Assembly: GCF_008370345.1 (NCBI RefSeq)
Contig: NZ_VTUU01000011.1
Location: forward strand, 27,946 to 91,945
DNA length: 64,000 bases
Direction of reading: 5' to 3'
From: Marinobacter salinexigens
GTDB lineage: Bacteria > Pseudomonadota > Gammaproteobacteria > Pseudomonadales > Oleiphilaceae
Under the pieces are notes generated by a model. The model searched no databases, was not told the origin of the DNA, and saw nothing but the letters and a program-made list of their open reading frames with translations. A program made the translations under genes and the position numbers. Shown here one piece after another: positions 55,329 through 64,000 of the stretch. How positions within the stretch are numbered: the first letter of the stretch is position 1; each line of letters begins with the position of its first letter.

Positions 55329-55513
55329 GGTAACTCCTGGGTGCTTTTTATCATTTGAGTAGGATGGTACCTTTTTTCGATTGTTTTTTTCATATCCATT
55401 GATAGCGAGTTCGCCTTCTGTCGGATCACTCGCAGGCCGGATTTTCTGGTAAACTTCGGCCTCCCGATTTTGCCGATGGCACGATACAACGATATCTACA
55501 TGATGAGGGGCCT

Positions 55514-57028
55514 ATGACCACCGTAATCCGCCAGAACGATCTGATCGAAAGCGTAGCGGACGCGCTGCAGTTCATTTCCTACTACCACCCGAAAGATTTT
55601 ATCCAGGCTGTTTACGAGGCCTATCAGAAGGAAGAGTCCCAGGCCGCGAAAGACGCCATGGCCCAGATCCTGATCAATTCCCGGATGTGCGCCCAGGGCC
55701 ACCGCCCGATCTGTCAGGATACCGGTATCGTCACCGTTTTCGTTAACGTCGGTATGGATGTGAAATTCGAGTGCGATCAGCCTCTGGATGATGTGATCAA
55801 CGAGGGTGTTCGTCGCGCCTACACTCATCCGGACAACGTTCTGCGTGCTTCTGTACTGGCTGACCCTGATGGCAAGCGCCAGAACACCAAGGACAACACA
55901 CCGGCCATCATCCATTACAAAATGGTTCCCGGCGACAAAGTCGAAGTACATGTGGCAGCCAAAGGCGGCGGCTCCGAGGCGAAGTCCAAATTTGCCATGC
56001 TGAACCCATCTGACTCTGTTGTGGACTGGGTTCTGAAGATGGTTCCTCAGATGGGCGCTGGCTGGTGCCCGCCGGGTATGCTGGGTATCGGTATCGGTGG
56101 TACCGCTGAGAAAGCAATGGAGTTGGCCAAGGAGTCGCTGCTGGACCCGATCGATATTCACGATCTGCAGGCCCGTGGTGCCTCCAATCGTGCTGAAGAG
56201 CTGCGTCTTGAGTTGTTCGAGAAGGTTAACGAACTGGGTATCGGTGCTCAGGGCCTGGGCGGTCTGACCACGGTTCTGGACGTGAAGGTCAAGGATTACC
56301 CGACCCACGCGGCCAACAAGCCGGTTGCGATCATCCCGAACTGTGCTGCAACCCGCCACGCTCACTTTACCCTGGACGGCACCGGTCCTTCTCTGCAGAC
56401 CCCTCCGAGCCTGGATGACTGGCCGGAAATCACCTGGGAAGTGGGTGAGAACGTTCGCCGGGTGAATCTGGATACCGTCACTCCGGAAGACGTCAAAGAC
56501 TGGCAGCCGGGTGAAACGGTTCTGCTGTCCGGAAAGATGCTGACGGGTCGTGATGCTGCCCACAAGAAGATGGTGGACATGATCGAAAACGGCGAAGAGC
56601 TGCCGGTCGACCTGAAAGGCCGTTTCATCTATTACGTTGGCCCGGTCGACCCGGTTCGCGAAGAGGTGGTTGGTCCTGCTGGCCCGACAACCGCAACCCG
56701 CATGGACAAGTTCACCAACACCATGCTGGAGAAGACTGGCCTGACTGGCATGATCGGTAAGGCCGAACGTGGCCAGGTTGCGATTGATGCGATCAAGCAA
56801 CACGGTGCTGTGTACCTGATGGCTGTGGGCGGTGCGGCCTACCTGGTCTCCAAGGCCATCAAGAATGCCGAAGTGGTTGCGTTCGAAGAACTCGGAATGG
56901 AAGCGATCTACGAGTTTGAGGTGGAAGATATGCCGGTGACGGTCGCTGTGGATTCACGTGGCAGCTCGGTTCACCAGACTGGCCCGGTCGAATGGCATGA
57001 CAAGATCATCGCTGCCAAGGCAGTCTGA
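55514..57028 (+). CDS. Fumarate hydratase, class I (iron-sulfur)
   Basis: 504 residues, the length of single-chain class I fumarases. It converts fumarate to malate in the citric acid cycle using a 4Fe-4S cluster. Conserved cysteine blocks are visible: HRPICQDTGIVTVF, GAGWCPPGMLGIGIGG and IPNCAATRHAHF, together with GLGGLTTVLDVKV and the C-terminal GSSVHQTGPVEWHDKI. ATG at 55514 follows GAGGGG. It stands alone with its own terminator at 57049-57077 and does not belong to an iron-responsive operon that I can see. Confidence 0.95.
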   Translation: MTTVIRQNDLIESVADALQFISYYHPKDFIQAVYEAYQKEESQAAKDAMAQILINSRMCAQGHRPICQDTGIVTVFVNVGMDVKFECDQPLDDVINEGVRRAYTHPDNVLRASVLADPDGKRQNTKDNTPAIIHYKMVPGDKVEVHVAAKGGGSEAKSKFAMLNPSDSVVDWVLKMVPQMGAGWCPPGMLGIGIGGTAEKAMELAKESLLDPIDIHDLQARGASNRAEELRLELFEKVNELGIGAQGLGGLTTVLDVKVKDYPTHAANKPVAIIPNCAATRHAHFTLDGTGPSLQTPPSLDDWPEITWEVGENVRRVNLDTVTPEDVKDWQPGETVLLSGKMLTGRDAAHKKMVDMIENGEELPVDLKGRFIYYVGPVDPVREEVVGPAGPTTATRMDKFTNTMLEKTGLTGMIGKAERGQVAIDAIKQHGAVYLMAVGGAAYLVSKAIKNAEVVAFEELGMEAIYEFEVEDMPVTVAVDSRGSSVHQTGPVEWHDKIIAAKAV

Positions 57029-57048
57029 TCCGTTAGTGTAGTACCGGA

Positions 57049-57077
57049 AGGGGGCAGGTTAGTCTGCCCCCTTTTTT
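57049..57077 (+). terminator. Rho-independent terminator after fumarase
   Basis: AGGGGGCAG (57049-57057) and CTGCCCCCT (57064-57072) with a 6-base loop, then TTTTTT. Confidence 0.93.
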
Positions 57078-57078
57078 A

Positions 57079-58533
57079 TCAGCTTGAGCAACTGATATTC
57101 AGGTGTTTGCCCCAATCCGGCGGTAGTGCCGCATAGTCTTCATTCTCAGGCTGCTCGTCGAAGGGTTTTTTCAGTACCTCCAGCAGCTTCTTCATCGGTT
57201 GATAATCGCCGTTCTGGGCTTCCAGAATAACCTGCTGGGCGAGGTAATTTCGCAGGATATACTTGGGGTTCACCTTCCGCATGGCGTATTCGCGCTCGTC
57301 ATGTGCCCTTTCTTCAAGTTTCAATCGATCTTCGTATCGGCCTAACCAGGCGTCAGCAACGCTTCTGTCGACAAACAGATCCCTTATCGGCGCGTGGCCG
57401 TGGGTCCATAGGTTGGATAGTCCCCGGAAGAAGCGTGTGTAGTCGATCCGGTGCTCGTGGAGCATGCTGAATGTCTCCATGATCAGGCTGTGGTCGCCGT
57501 CATCTTCCTGCGCCAGTCCGAGTTTGTCCCTCATATTCTGGCGGAATCGGGAGTTGTAGGTGATTTCGTAACGGCGCAGCGCCTTACGTATATTGTCTTC
57601 ATCCATGATCGGCAGAAGGGCGTTAGCGAGGTACTGGCAATTGGTAAAGCCGATCTGGGGCTGTCGGTTATAGGCGTACCGTCCTTCATGGTCGGAATGG
57701 TTGCAGATAAATCCAGCGTCGAAATCGTCCAGGAAGGCAAACGGCCCGTAATCAAAGGTGTCGCCGATAATTGACATGTTGTCGCTGTTCATCACGCCGT
57801 GGCAAAAACCGACAGCCTGCCAGTCGGCCACCAGGCGAGCAGTGCGCTCAACCACTTCCTCAAACCAGCGTTGATGGCGCTCGTCTTCCGGCAGCTCGAT
57901 CAGGTGAGGGAAGTGCAGGGCGATGACATGTTCCAGAAGTGTTTTTACAGCCTCCGGGCCTTCGTGATGCGCTGCAAATTCGAAGTGTCCAAAGCGGATA
58001 TGGCTCTGAGCTACACGGACCAGCGCGGCGGCGGTCTCGATGGACTCTCTGCGTACCGGGTCCGTGGCGCTCACCATGAATAGAGCGCGGGTTGTCGGTA
58101 TGCCGAGCCCGTGCATGGCTTCGCTACAGAGATACTCACGAATGGTGGACCGCAACACGGCCCGGCCGTCTCCGAACCTTGAGTAAGGTGTGATGCCTGC
58201 GCCCTTGAGATGCCAGTCCCAGCGACGTCCGTCCGGAGACGTTGTTTCCCAGAGCAGTAGCCCCCGGCCATCGCCGAGTTCAGGGTTATACACGCCGAAT
58301 TGATGGCCGGTGTACTTCATGGCCACCGGGTCCATGCCTTCCAGTAGCTCACAGCCGGCACCGACACCGGTCCAGTCGTTTTCCGAGCTGGCGGAGAAGC
58401 CCATTTCATGAGCCAGATCGTGATTGAAGCAGGCCATGCGGGCACCGGAGAGTGGGCTGGGTTGTACCCGGGTATAGAAACTGTCCGGGAGCTCCAGATA
58501 ACGGTGTTCAATACGAAAGCCGTTGTTTCCCAT
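57079..58533 (-). CDS. selO: Protein adenylyltransferase SelO (YdiU family)
   Basis: 484 residues of the pseudokinase-fold AMPylase SelO, which transfers AMP to hydroxyl side chains and is linked to oxidative stress. Landmarks are KYTGHQFGVYNPELGDGRG, WHLKGAGITPYSRFGDGRAV, FCHGVMNSDNMSIIG and YGPFAFLDDFDAGF with metal- and nucleotide-binding residues. The C-terminus ends NISCSS, so it keeps the cysteine that replaces selenocysteine of animal SelO at the redox-active tail. The ATG at 58533 has GGAGCA shortly upstream. It is divergent from the glucosylglycerate-type operon. Confidence 0.95.
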   Translation of the reverse strand: MGNNGFRIEHRYLELPDSFYTRVQPSPLSGARMACFNHDLAHEMGFSASSENDWTGVGAGCELLEGMDPVAMKYTGHQFGVYNPELGDGRGLLLWETTSPDGRRWDWHLKGAGITPYSRFGDGRAVLRSTIREYLCSEAMHGLGIPTTRALFMVSATDPVRRESIETAAALVRVAQSHIRFGHFEFAAHHEGPEAVKTLLEHVIALHFPHLIELPEDERHQRWFEEVVERTARLVADWQAVGFCHGVMNSDNMSIIGDTFDYGPFAFLDDFDAGFICNHSDHEGRYAYNRQPQIGFTNCQYLANALLPIMDEDNIRKALRRYEITYNSRFRQNMRDKLGLAQEDDGDHSLIMETFSMLHEHRIDYTRFFRGLSNLWTHGHAPIRDLFVDRSVADAWLGRYEDRLKLEERAHDEREYAMRKVNPKYILRNYLAQQVILEAQNGDYQPMKKLLEVLKKPFDEQPENEDYAALPPDWGKHLNISCSS

Positions 58534-58722
58534 AATGTGCTCCTGCTCCCATCTGGTATGAATGCTGCTGATCTATTTCATTGACCTATGCTGGATATCA
58601 GCACAGGGAATCTCGAGACATGCAGTAAGGCACGCAAGAAATCCGTTGGTGCTTCCTATGATACGGAAAAAGGCCGGTAGTTTGGGGAGTTCGAATTCCC
58701 GCTAATGCCTGGAGTTCCAAAA

Positions 58723-58734
58723 TGGTGCACACCA
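58723..58734. promoter_or_regulatory. Possible operator upstream of the glucosylglycerate-type operon
   Basis: TGGTG-CA-CACCA inverted repeat, with a related TTGGTGCG at 58752-58759. A 16-base near-palindrome lies at 58685-58700. The regulator is unknown. Confidence 0.35.
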
Positions 58735-58816
58735 AAAGTTGCCGCTCTTATTTGGTGCGAAAGTCTTTAAGGTTCCAGGTGAATATTTTTACGTTTAAAC
58801 AATAGGGAAAGAATTC

Positions 58817-59620
58817 ATGATCAGGCCCCGCTTACTCGTTATTTCCGATCTGGATGGCACGTTGCTGGATCATCAGGACTATTCCTGGCAGCCCGCCTTG
58901 CCCGCTTTGGAAAAGCTTCGGGGCGCAGGTATACCGTTGATTCTCAACTCCAGCAAAACAGCGGAAGAAATACGCAAATTGCGGGAAGAGCTTGGAAACA
59001 CAGATCCTTTCATTGTCGAAAATGGTGCAGCTGTGGTGATTCCGGCGGGCACTTTTGGTGATGCCGGGGAAACCGTGGTGAATTTTGGGGCGTCGCGCTC
59101 GCAGGTACTCGACGTCCTCTCCAGGCTAAGGGTCAGAGGGGCTCGTTTCCGGGGCTTTGAAGACATGTCCGTCGCTGAGCTGGCGGAGCTCACCGGCTTG
59201 ACGCCGGAACAGGCCGAGCTGGCGAAACGGCGCCTGGGAACGGAGCCGCTCATCTGGGAAGGGTCTGAGGAGGAGCGGGTCGAGTTTGAGGCCGGGCTGG
59301 CTGCAGAAAACCTGAGGTTAGTGCAGGGGGGGCGCTTTTTTCATGCGATGGGCGTCTTCGATAAAGCCGATGGGGCCCGTTTTTTGCTGGAGAAATATCA
59401 GGAGCGCTATGGCGGTGGGCCGATCATCGCAATTGCATTGGGGGACAGCCCTAATGATCAGCAATTGCTGGAGTCGGCTGACATACCGGTCGTCATCCGG
59501 GGTGTGAACAGTGATGACGTCCAGTTGCCATCCGCCAAACATGCCATGCGCTCCCTCAAACCCGGCCCTGAAGGTTGGAATGAGTGTGTGCTCAATCTCC
59601 TGTTTGAGTACGGGTACTAG
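58817..59620 (+). CDS. Mannosyl/glucosyl-3-phosphoglycerate phosphatase-like HAD enzyme
   Basis: 267 residues of the HAD superfamily, subclass IIB. It carries the nucleophile motif DLDGT at 11-15, NSSKTAEEI as motif II, and IALGDSPNDQQLLE as the acidic motif IV, together with VENGAAVVIP and GRFFHAMG, typical of the mannosyl-3-phosphoglycerate phosphatase family. It would dephosphorylate the product of the next gene. ATG at 58817 follows AGGGAAAG. It is the first of three tightly packed genes. Confidence 0.9.
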   Translation: MIRPRLLVISDLDGTLLDHQDYSWQPALPALEKLRGAGIPLILNSSKTAEEIRKLREELGNTDPFIVENGAAVVIPAGTFGDAGETVVNFGASRSQVLDVLSRLRVRGARFRGFEDMSVAELAELTGLTPEQAELAKRRLGTEPLIWEGSEEERVEFEAGLAAENLRLVQGGRFFHAMGVFDKADGARFLLEKYQERYGGGPIIAIALGDSPNDQQLLESADIPVVIRGVNSDDVQLPSAKHAMRSLKPGPEGWNECVLNLLFEYGY

Positions 59621-59641
59621 CACTATAAGAAGGAGAGCCCC

Positions 59642-60868
59642 ATGGGCGACTTTTACCAGAATGGCATTATCACCACCCTCCATAATCTTGTTCGTCGTCC
59701 GGTTGAAGATCTCGAAGCGGACTTGATGGAATTCCGTAAGGCGAGGCCCATGTCATTAGTGCTGCCGTCGCTGTTTTCCGAACTCGAAGGGCCAGCCCTG
59801 AAGAATATTGTTCACGAGTTGGCGAAGGTGCCGTATCTGGATCAGATCGTCATTGGTCTGGACCGGGCAAACGAAGAGCAATACCGGTACGCTCTGGAAT
59901 ACTTCTCGGAGCTACCTCAGAGCAATGTGCAAGTGTTGTGGAACGATGGCCCACGGCTCAGGGCGATTGACCTGCTTCTTCGGGAGCAGGGCCTGGCGCC
60001 GACAGAAATGGGCAAGGGGCGTAATGTCTGGTACTGCTTCGGCTATGTACTGGCTTCAGGTATCGGCAAATCGGTTGCCCTGCATGATTGCGATATTCTG
60101 ACCTATTCCCGGGATCTTGTTGCCCGGTTGATCTATCCGGTGGCTAATCCCGGCTTCAACTATATGTTCTGCAAGGGCTATTACGCTCGTGTCGCGGATA
60201 GCAAAATGAATGGCCGGGTCAGCAGGCTGCTGGTCACACCACTCATTCGGGCTCTCAAGAAAGTCTGCGGTCCCAATGACTTCCTTGATTACCTGGACAG
60301 CTATCGTTACCCGCTTGCCGGTGAATTTTCCTTCCGCACCGATGTCATCAACGATCTCAGAATCCCCAGTGATTGGGGGCTTGAAGTCGGAGTCCTGTCG
60401 GAAATGAAGCGGAACTATGCCACCAACAGGCTATGCCAGGTGGATATTGCTGATGTCTACGACCACAAACATCAGGAGCTTTCTCCTGAGGATGCCAGTC
60501 GCGGGCTATCGAAAATGAGCATGGACATCGCCAAGGCTCTGTTCCGAAAGCTGGCCACCAACGGCGAAGTGTTTTCTCCGGAAACTTTCAGGACCATCAA
60601 AGCGACCTATTTTCGGATTGCGTTGGATTTTGTGGAAACCTACCAGAATGATGCGGTGATCAATGGCCTGACGTTTGATCGCCACAAGGAAGAAAAGGCG
60701 GTGGAACTGTTCGCTCAGAATGTGATGAGGGCAGGGTCGTATTTTCTGGACAACCCCATGGATACCCCGTTCATTCCAAGCTGGAACCGGGTGACCAGCG
60801 CAATCCCCGACATCAAGGCACAACTGCTGGAAGCCGTAGAGCTGGATAACGAGGAGTTTCGGCCATGA
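59642..60868 (+). CDS. Glucosyl-3-phosphoglycerate synthase-like glycosyltransferase
   Basis: 408 residues, GT-A fold of family GT81. It contains [33 protein letters not shown], a basic GKGRN loop (124-128), the metal-binding HDCD (Asp149, Asp151) and [13 protein letters not shown]. Such enzymes join glucose from a nucleotide sugar to 3-phosphoglycerate. With the upstream phosphatase they yield glucosylglycerate, a compatible solute made under salt stress and nitrogen limitation. AGGAGAG precedes the ATG at 59642. The stop overlaps the next start (ATGA). Confidence 0.9.
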   Translation: MGDFYQNGIITTLHNLVRRPVEDLEADLMEFRKARPMSLVLPSLFSELEGPALKNIVHELAKVPYLDQIVIGLDRANEEQYRYALEYFSELPQSNVQVLWNDGPRLRAIDLLLREQGLAPTEMGKGRNVWYCFGYVLASGIGKSVALHDCDILTYSRDLVARLIYPVANPGFNYMFCKGYYARVADSKMNGRVSRLLVTPLIRALKKVCGPNDFLDYLDSYRYPLAGEFSFRTDVINDLRIPSDWGLEVGVLSEMKRNYATNRLCQVDIADVYDHKHQELSPEDASRGLSKMSMDIAKALFRKLATNGEVFSPETFRTIKATYFRIALDFVETYQNDAVINGLTFDRHKEEKAVELFAQNVMRAGSYFLDNPMDTPFIPSWNRVTSAIPDIKAQLLEAVELDNEEFRP

Positions 60869-62595
60869 CCCATCCGCTAAAAACCAAACTGGTTTCCATG
60901 CTGGAGGTGGTTTATCCGTCGCTGGATTGTGACTACCTGGCTGGGCAGTTGTTGGAAACGATGGGGCTGCCTCCGGACCAGCCTCTGCCGCCGGCCCACC
61001 AGAATAACTGGGACGAGTCGGATGTGGTCTTGATTACGTATGCCGATACGGTCCAGAAGGAAGGTGAAAAGCCGCTGGTGACCTTGCATCAGTTCCTGGA
61101 GGATTGTCTGGCGGACACCGTGTCGTCCGTGCATATTCTGCCGTTCTTCCCGTTCAGTTCGGACGATGGCTTTGCGGTCATGGACTATCTGGCTGTGAAT
61201 GAATCCCATGGTGACTGGGAAGATATCGAAGCCATCGGCAAGGACTTCAAGTTGATGGCGGACCTTGTGATCAATCACATGTCGTCCCGCAGCAGGTGGT
61301 TTGAGAATTTTAAAAAGCGCGTCGATCCCGGAAAAGACTATTTCTTTGAGGGCAACCCGAAAGATGATCTGAGCGCGGTGGTTCGTCCCCGTACCTCGCC
61401 ACTGCTGAATGCTGTCCAGACTGAAGACGGAGAACGGCATGTCTGGTGTACCTTCAGCGAAGACCAGGTGGACCTCAATTTTGCCAACCCTCAGGTTCTG
61501 ATCGAGTTTGCCGGGATTATTCGCAAGTACCTTGAGCATGGCGTCATTATCTTTCGTCTCGACGCTGTGGCGTTTCTCTGGAAAGAGCCCGGTACGCCAT
61601 CGATCCATCTACAGCAGACTCATGAGCTGATCAAAATTCTGCGTCTGTTAATCGAGCACCACAGCCCGGAAGCGGTCATCATCACCGAAACCAACGTTCC
61701 GAACCGGGAAAACCTTACCTATTTCGGTAACGCCAACGAAGCGCACGTGATCTACAACTTCTCGCTGCCACCGTTATTGATCAATACGTTGATAACAGGC
61801 GACTGCCGTCACCTGAAAACCTGGCTGATGAGTATGCCGCCGGCCCAGATGGGTACGACCTATCTGAACTTTATCGCCTCCCACGACGGTATTGGAATGC
61901 GGCCGACGGATGGCTTGCTTTCTGAGGAAGAAAAGCAGCGGCTGATCAATACCATGGATTCGTTTGGCGGAAAGGTGTCCTATCGGCGCACCGCCGATGG
62001 CCGGGACCAGCCCTATGAGGTGAATATCGCGCTCTATGACGCGTTGAAAGGGACGGCTGAATCAGGTGCGGATCACTGGCAGTTGCAGCGTTTTATTTGT
62101 GCCCACACAGTGATGCTTGCCCTGGAGGGCATCCCGGCCTTCTACATTCACAGCCTGCTGGCAACAGAGAATGATCTTGAACGGGTAGAGCATACCGGTC
62201 GGCTTCGTTCCATCAACCGTAGTCAGTGGCAGCTGGATGCACTTGAGGAAGAGCTGGAAAACCCACTGAGCCATCACAGTAAGGTTTTCCATGAGTTGAA
62301 CCGGCTGATTGCCATTCGCCGCAAACAACCGGCATTCCACCCCAATGCGACCCAGTTCACCCTGCACCTGGGGCTGCAGGTTTTCGGCTTCTGGCGTCAG
62401 AGTATGCGGCGTGACCAATCTGTGTTCTGCATTCACAATATCAGTGATGAGGTGCAGCAGATTGCGCTCAGCGACATCAATCTGATTGGTACAGACCACT
62501 GGCTCGATCTGATCTCGGGGATGAAGATTGATGACCTGTCCGGATCGATCACGCTTAAGCCCTATCAGAGTGTATGGCTGACCAACCGGGAGTAA
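60865..62595 (+). CDS. GH13 sugar phosphorylase (glucosylglycerate/sucrose phosphorylase type)
   Basis: 576 residues, GH13 subfamily 18 style. [14 protein letters not shown] holds the nucleophile Asp233, [11 protein letters not shown] the acid-base Glu275, and [15 protein letters not shown] the third acidic residue. The family phosphorolyses sucrose or glucosylglycerate, giving glucose-1-phosphate. Co-transcription with the phosphatase and synthase (4-base overlap with the synthase gene) favours glucosylglycerate, so the operon could both make and reclaim the osmolyte. Sucrose phosphorylase is the alternative. Confidence 0.88.
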   Translation: MTHPLKTKLVSMLEVVYPSLDCDYLAGQLLETMGLPPDQPLPPAHQNNWDESDVVLITYADTVQKEGEKPLVTLHQFLEDCLADTVSSVHILPFFPFSSDDGFAVMDYLAVNESHGDWEDIEAIGKDFKLMADLVINHMSSRSRWFENFKKRVDPGKDYFFEGNPKDDLSAVVRPRTSPLLNAVQTEDGERHVWCTFSEDQVDLNFANPQVLIEFAGIIRKYLEHGVIIFRLDAVAFLWKEPGTPSIHLQQTHELIKILRLLIEHHSPEAVIITETNVPNRENLTYFGNANEAHVIYNFSLPPLLINTLITGDCRHLKTWLMSMPPAQMGTTYLNFIASHDGIGMRPTDGLLSEEEKQRLINTMDSFGGKVSYRRTADGRDQPYEVNIALYDALKGTAESGADHWQLQRFICAHTVMLALEGIPAFYIHSLLATENDLERVEHTGRLRSINRSQWQLDALEEELENPLSHHSKVFHELNRLIAIRRKQPAFHPNATQFTLHLGLQVFGFWRQSMRRDQSVFCIHNISDEVQQIALSDINLIGTDHWLDLISGMKIDDLSGSITLKPYQSVWLTNRE

Positions 62596-62602
62596 TCCGG
62601 AA

Positions 62603-63628
62603 TCAGTCCGAAATATGAACCAGTTGTTTGCCGAAGTTCTGGCCTTTCAGCATGCCTTTAAAGGCCTCCACGGCGCTTTCGAGGCCCTCGGCGACGGTCT
62701 CCCGGTACTTCAGCTCGCCTGATGCCACTCGGGAGGCCAGAACGTCAGTTACTTCCCGATGCTTATCCTGCCATTCGGTGACCAGGAAGAAGCGGTGCTC
62801 CGGTACGGGATCAAGGGTCTTGAGCACATCGAAGGGAGTCTCAACGGCTGCCATGTTCGTGGCATTGTAGGCAGAGACATAGCCGCAGATGGGTACACGG
62901 GCGCCCGGGTTGAGCAATGGTGCAACAGCGCGGGTTACGGCTCCACCGACGTTTTCAAAATAGATGTCTATGCCGTCAGGGCAGGCGGCTGTGAGATCGG
63001 CTTCCAGATTGCCGGCCTTGTAGTCCACACAGGCATCAAAGCCCAGTTCATTCACGACAAAACTGCATTTCTCCGCCCCACCGGCGACGCCGACAACCCG
63101 GCATCCTTCGGCTTTTGCGGTCTGGCCGACAACGGTGCCAACCGGGCCCGAGGCTGCTGAGACGACGACCGTTTCACCGGCTTTGGGTTTTCCCACATAC
63201 ATCAACCCGCAGTAGCCAGTGCGGCCCGGCATTCCGGCAACTCCGAGGTAAGCCTGAAGCGGAACGTTGTCTTTCTGGCGGATTTTATAAACCATGGGTG
63301 CATCGCCGGGAAACGTCACGTACTCCTGCCAGCCGGAGTAGCAGGTGACCAGATCACCAACACTGAATTTGTCAGACCGGGATTCAACAACACGGGCGAC
63401 ACTTTCGCCCACGATGGGGTCGTCTATGGCGATCGGGTCCATGTAACCCTTAGCGTTATTCATGCGGGGACGCATATAAGGATCGAGTGACAGCCAGAGA
63501 ACCTTGACCATCACTTCGCCATCCTGGGGAGCGCGGGCCGGACGATCCTCAAGTACCAGATCCCCCTGCTGGATTTCACCCTGTGGGCGCTTTTTGAGGA
63601 CGATCGCTCGGTTTTTGTATTCGCTCAC
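62603..63628 (-). CDS. NADP-dependent oxidoreductase (MDR, CurA/PTGR-like)
   Basis: 341 residues of the medium-chain dehydrogenase superfamily without zinc sites. LWLSLDPYMRPRMNNAKGY, GVAGMPGRTGYCGLMYVGKP and VVVSAASGPVGTVVGQTAKA (NADP-binding AxxGxxG-type loop) are the signatures of the leukotriene B4 dehydrogenase / curcumin reductase branch, which reduces alpha,beta-unsaturated ketones. No operon partner: it converges with the phosphorylase gene 8 bases away and is divergent from vgrG. Physiological substrate unknown. Confidence 0.92.
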   Translation of the reverse strand: MSEYKNRAIVLKKRPQGEIQQGDLVLEDRPARAPQDGEVMVKVLWLSLDPYMRPRMNNAKGYMDPIAIDDPIVGESVARVVESRSDKFSVGDLVTCYSGWQEYVTFPGDAPMVYKIRQKDNVPLQAYLGVAGMPGRTGYCGLMYVGKPKAGETVVVSAASGPVGTVVGQTAKAEGCRVVGVAGGAEKCSFVVNELGFDACVDYKAGNLEADLTAACPDGIDIYFENVGGAVTRAVAPLLNPGARVPICGYVSAYNATNMAAVETPFDVLKTLDPVPEHRFFLVTEWQDKHREVTDVLASRVASGELKYRETVAEGLESAVEAFKGMLKGQNFGKQLVHISD

Positions 63629-63804
63629 AATTAATCTCCAGTTGCATAATGAAACCAGATTAGGGTGGCGGAGATTTGCGTCGGGGTCAACCTCTTGTCA
63701 TGCGTGTCGTCGGTTTCGGGGTTTTATTCTCAGTGGCGATGGTTATAATTTGATTCGCGCTCAGGATGAGCCGAATGAATTATTTATCTTCAAGGATCGA
63801 AGAC

Positions 63805-64000
63805 ATGCCCCAGGCAAGCGGACTGCAGTTCACCGCCCGTGTTGGTGAACTCCCCCCAGACTTATTCGCCGTGGTTGGCTTTGCGCTGACCGAAGGCCTT
63901 TCCGAACTCTTTCACGGCCGACTGAAACTGGCCAGTACGGATCCCGCTATCCAGCCCTCTGATGTGCTGGAACAACCTGTAAATCTGGTGGTGTGGCAGG
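63805..64000 (+). CDS. VgrG, type VI secretion tip protein (partial, N-terminus)
   Basis: From ATG 63805, with AAGGA 8 bases upstream, the frame stays open to the window end (65 codons). The peptide (MPQASGLQFTARVGELPPD..., LTEGLSELFHGRLKLAST, then VLEQPVNLVVWQ) matches the phage gp44-like N-terminal domain of VgrG, where an inner-tube-like barrel begins. VgrG trimers form the spike of the type VI secretion system and may carry effectors at the C-terminus, which lies outside the window. Confidence 0.85.
   Translation, partial: MPQASGLQFTARVGELPPDLFAVVGFALTEGLSELFHGRLKLASTDPAIQPSDVLEQPVNLVVWQ

Overview
The window reads as chromosomal DNA of a halotolerant marine gammaproteobacterium, most likely Marinobacter or a close relative. 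The reasons are the coherent proteobacterial gene content, a NAD kinase / phosphatase / rhomboid / DUF1315 / DUF2797 / PepN order that resembles Pseudomonas, several osmoadaptation functions, lipid-oriented enzymes and the start of a type VI secretion gene. The genus is inferred from content and style; no rRNA is present. No IS element, prophage, CRISPR array or integrase was seen. There is no gene-free stretch longer than about 300 bases.

Layout. 1-3.1 kb: a truncated AraC regulator divergent from a 2,4-dienoyl-CoA reductase (FadH). 3.1-11.4 kb: coiled-coil protein, NadK, metallophosphatase, rhomboid protease, DUF1315 and DUF2797 proteins, PepN; between rhomboid and DUF1315 lies a strong candidate for a Fur-repressed small RNA on the minus strand. 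11.5-20.5 kb: DUF1329, YCF48-like and MMPL/RND genes, then a TAXI-type TRAP transporter. 20.6-28.0 kb: thrS-infC-rpmI-rplT-pheS-pheT-ihfA-merR, with a thrS leader hairpin that mimics a threonine tRNA anticodon arm and an AUU-initiated infC. 28.0-36.0 kb: DUF2892 protein, a Crp/Fnr gene broken by internal deletion, a DUF3524 (queuosine mannosyltransferase-like) enzyme, MFS, AraC and EamA genes, then an HxlR regulator divergent from an SDR / DsbA-like isomerase / thioesterase set with two matching operators, and tRNA-Pro(GGG).

36.1-46.3 kb: a glutamate-synthase-like flavoprotein, a BCCT osmolyte transporter, a three-gene ATP-grasp / inactive transglutaminase / retropepsin set, a small unknown protein, RmuC and an exported TPR-like protein. 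46.3-57.1 kb: AraC regulator, CaiB/AMACR-type enzyme, a penicillin-acylase-family lipoprotein facing a VolA/Pla-1-type lipase lipoprotein, an enoyl-CoA hydratase and class I fumarase. 57.1-64.0 kb: SelO, a glucosylglycerate-type osmolyte operon (phosphatase, synthase, GH13 phosphorylase), an NADP-dependent oxidoreductase and the first 65 codons of a VgrG.

Themes. Osmoadaptation (BCCT uptake, glucosylglycerate, possibly the ATP-grasp set), acyl/lipid turnover (FadH, CaiB, enoyl-CoA hydratase, thioesterase, surface lipase, acylase, DUF1329/YCF48/MMPL) and core translation. The most original signals are regulatory RNA and DNA elements in short intergenic gaps.
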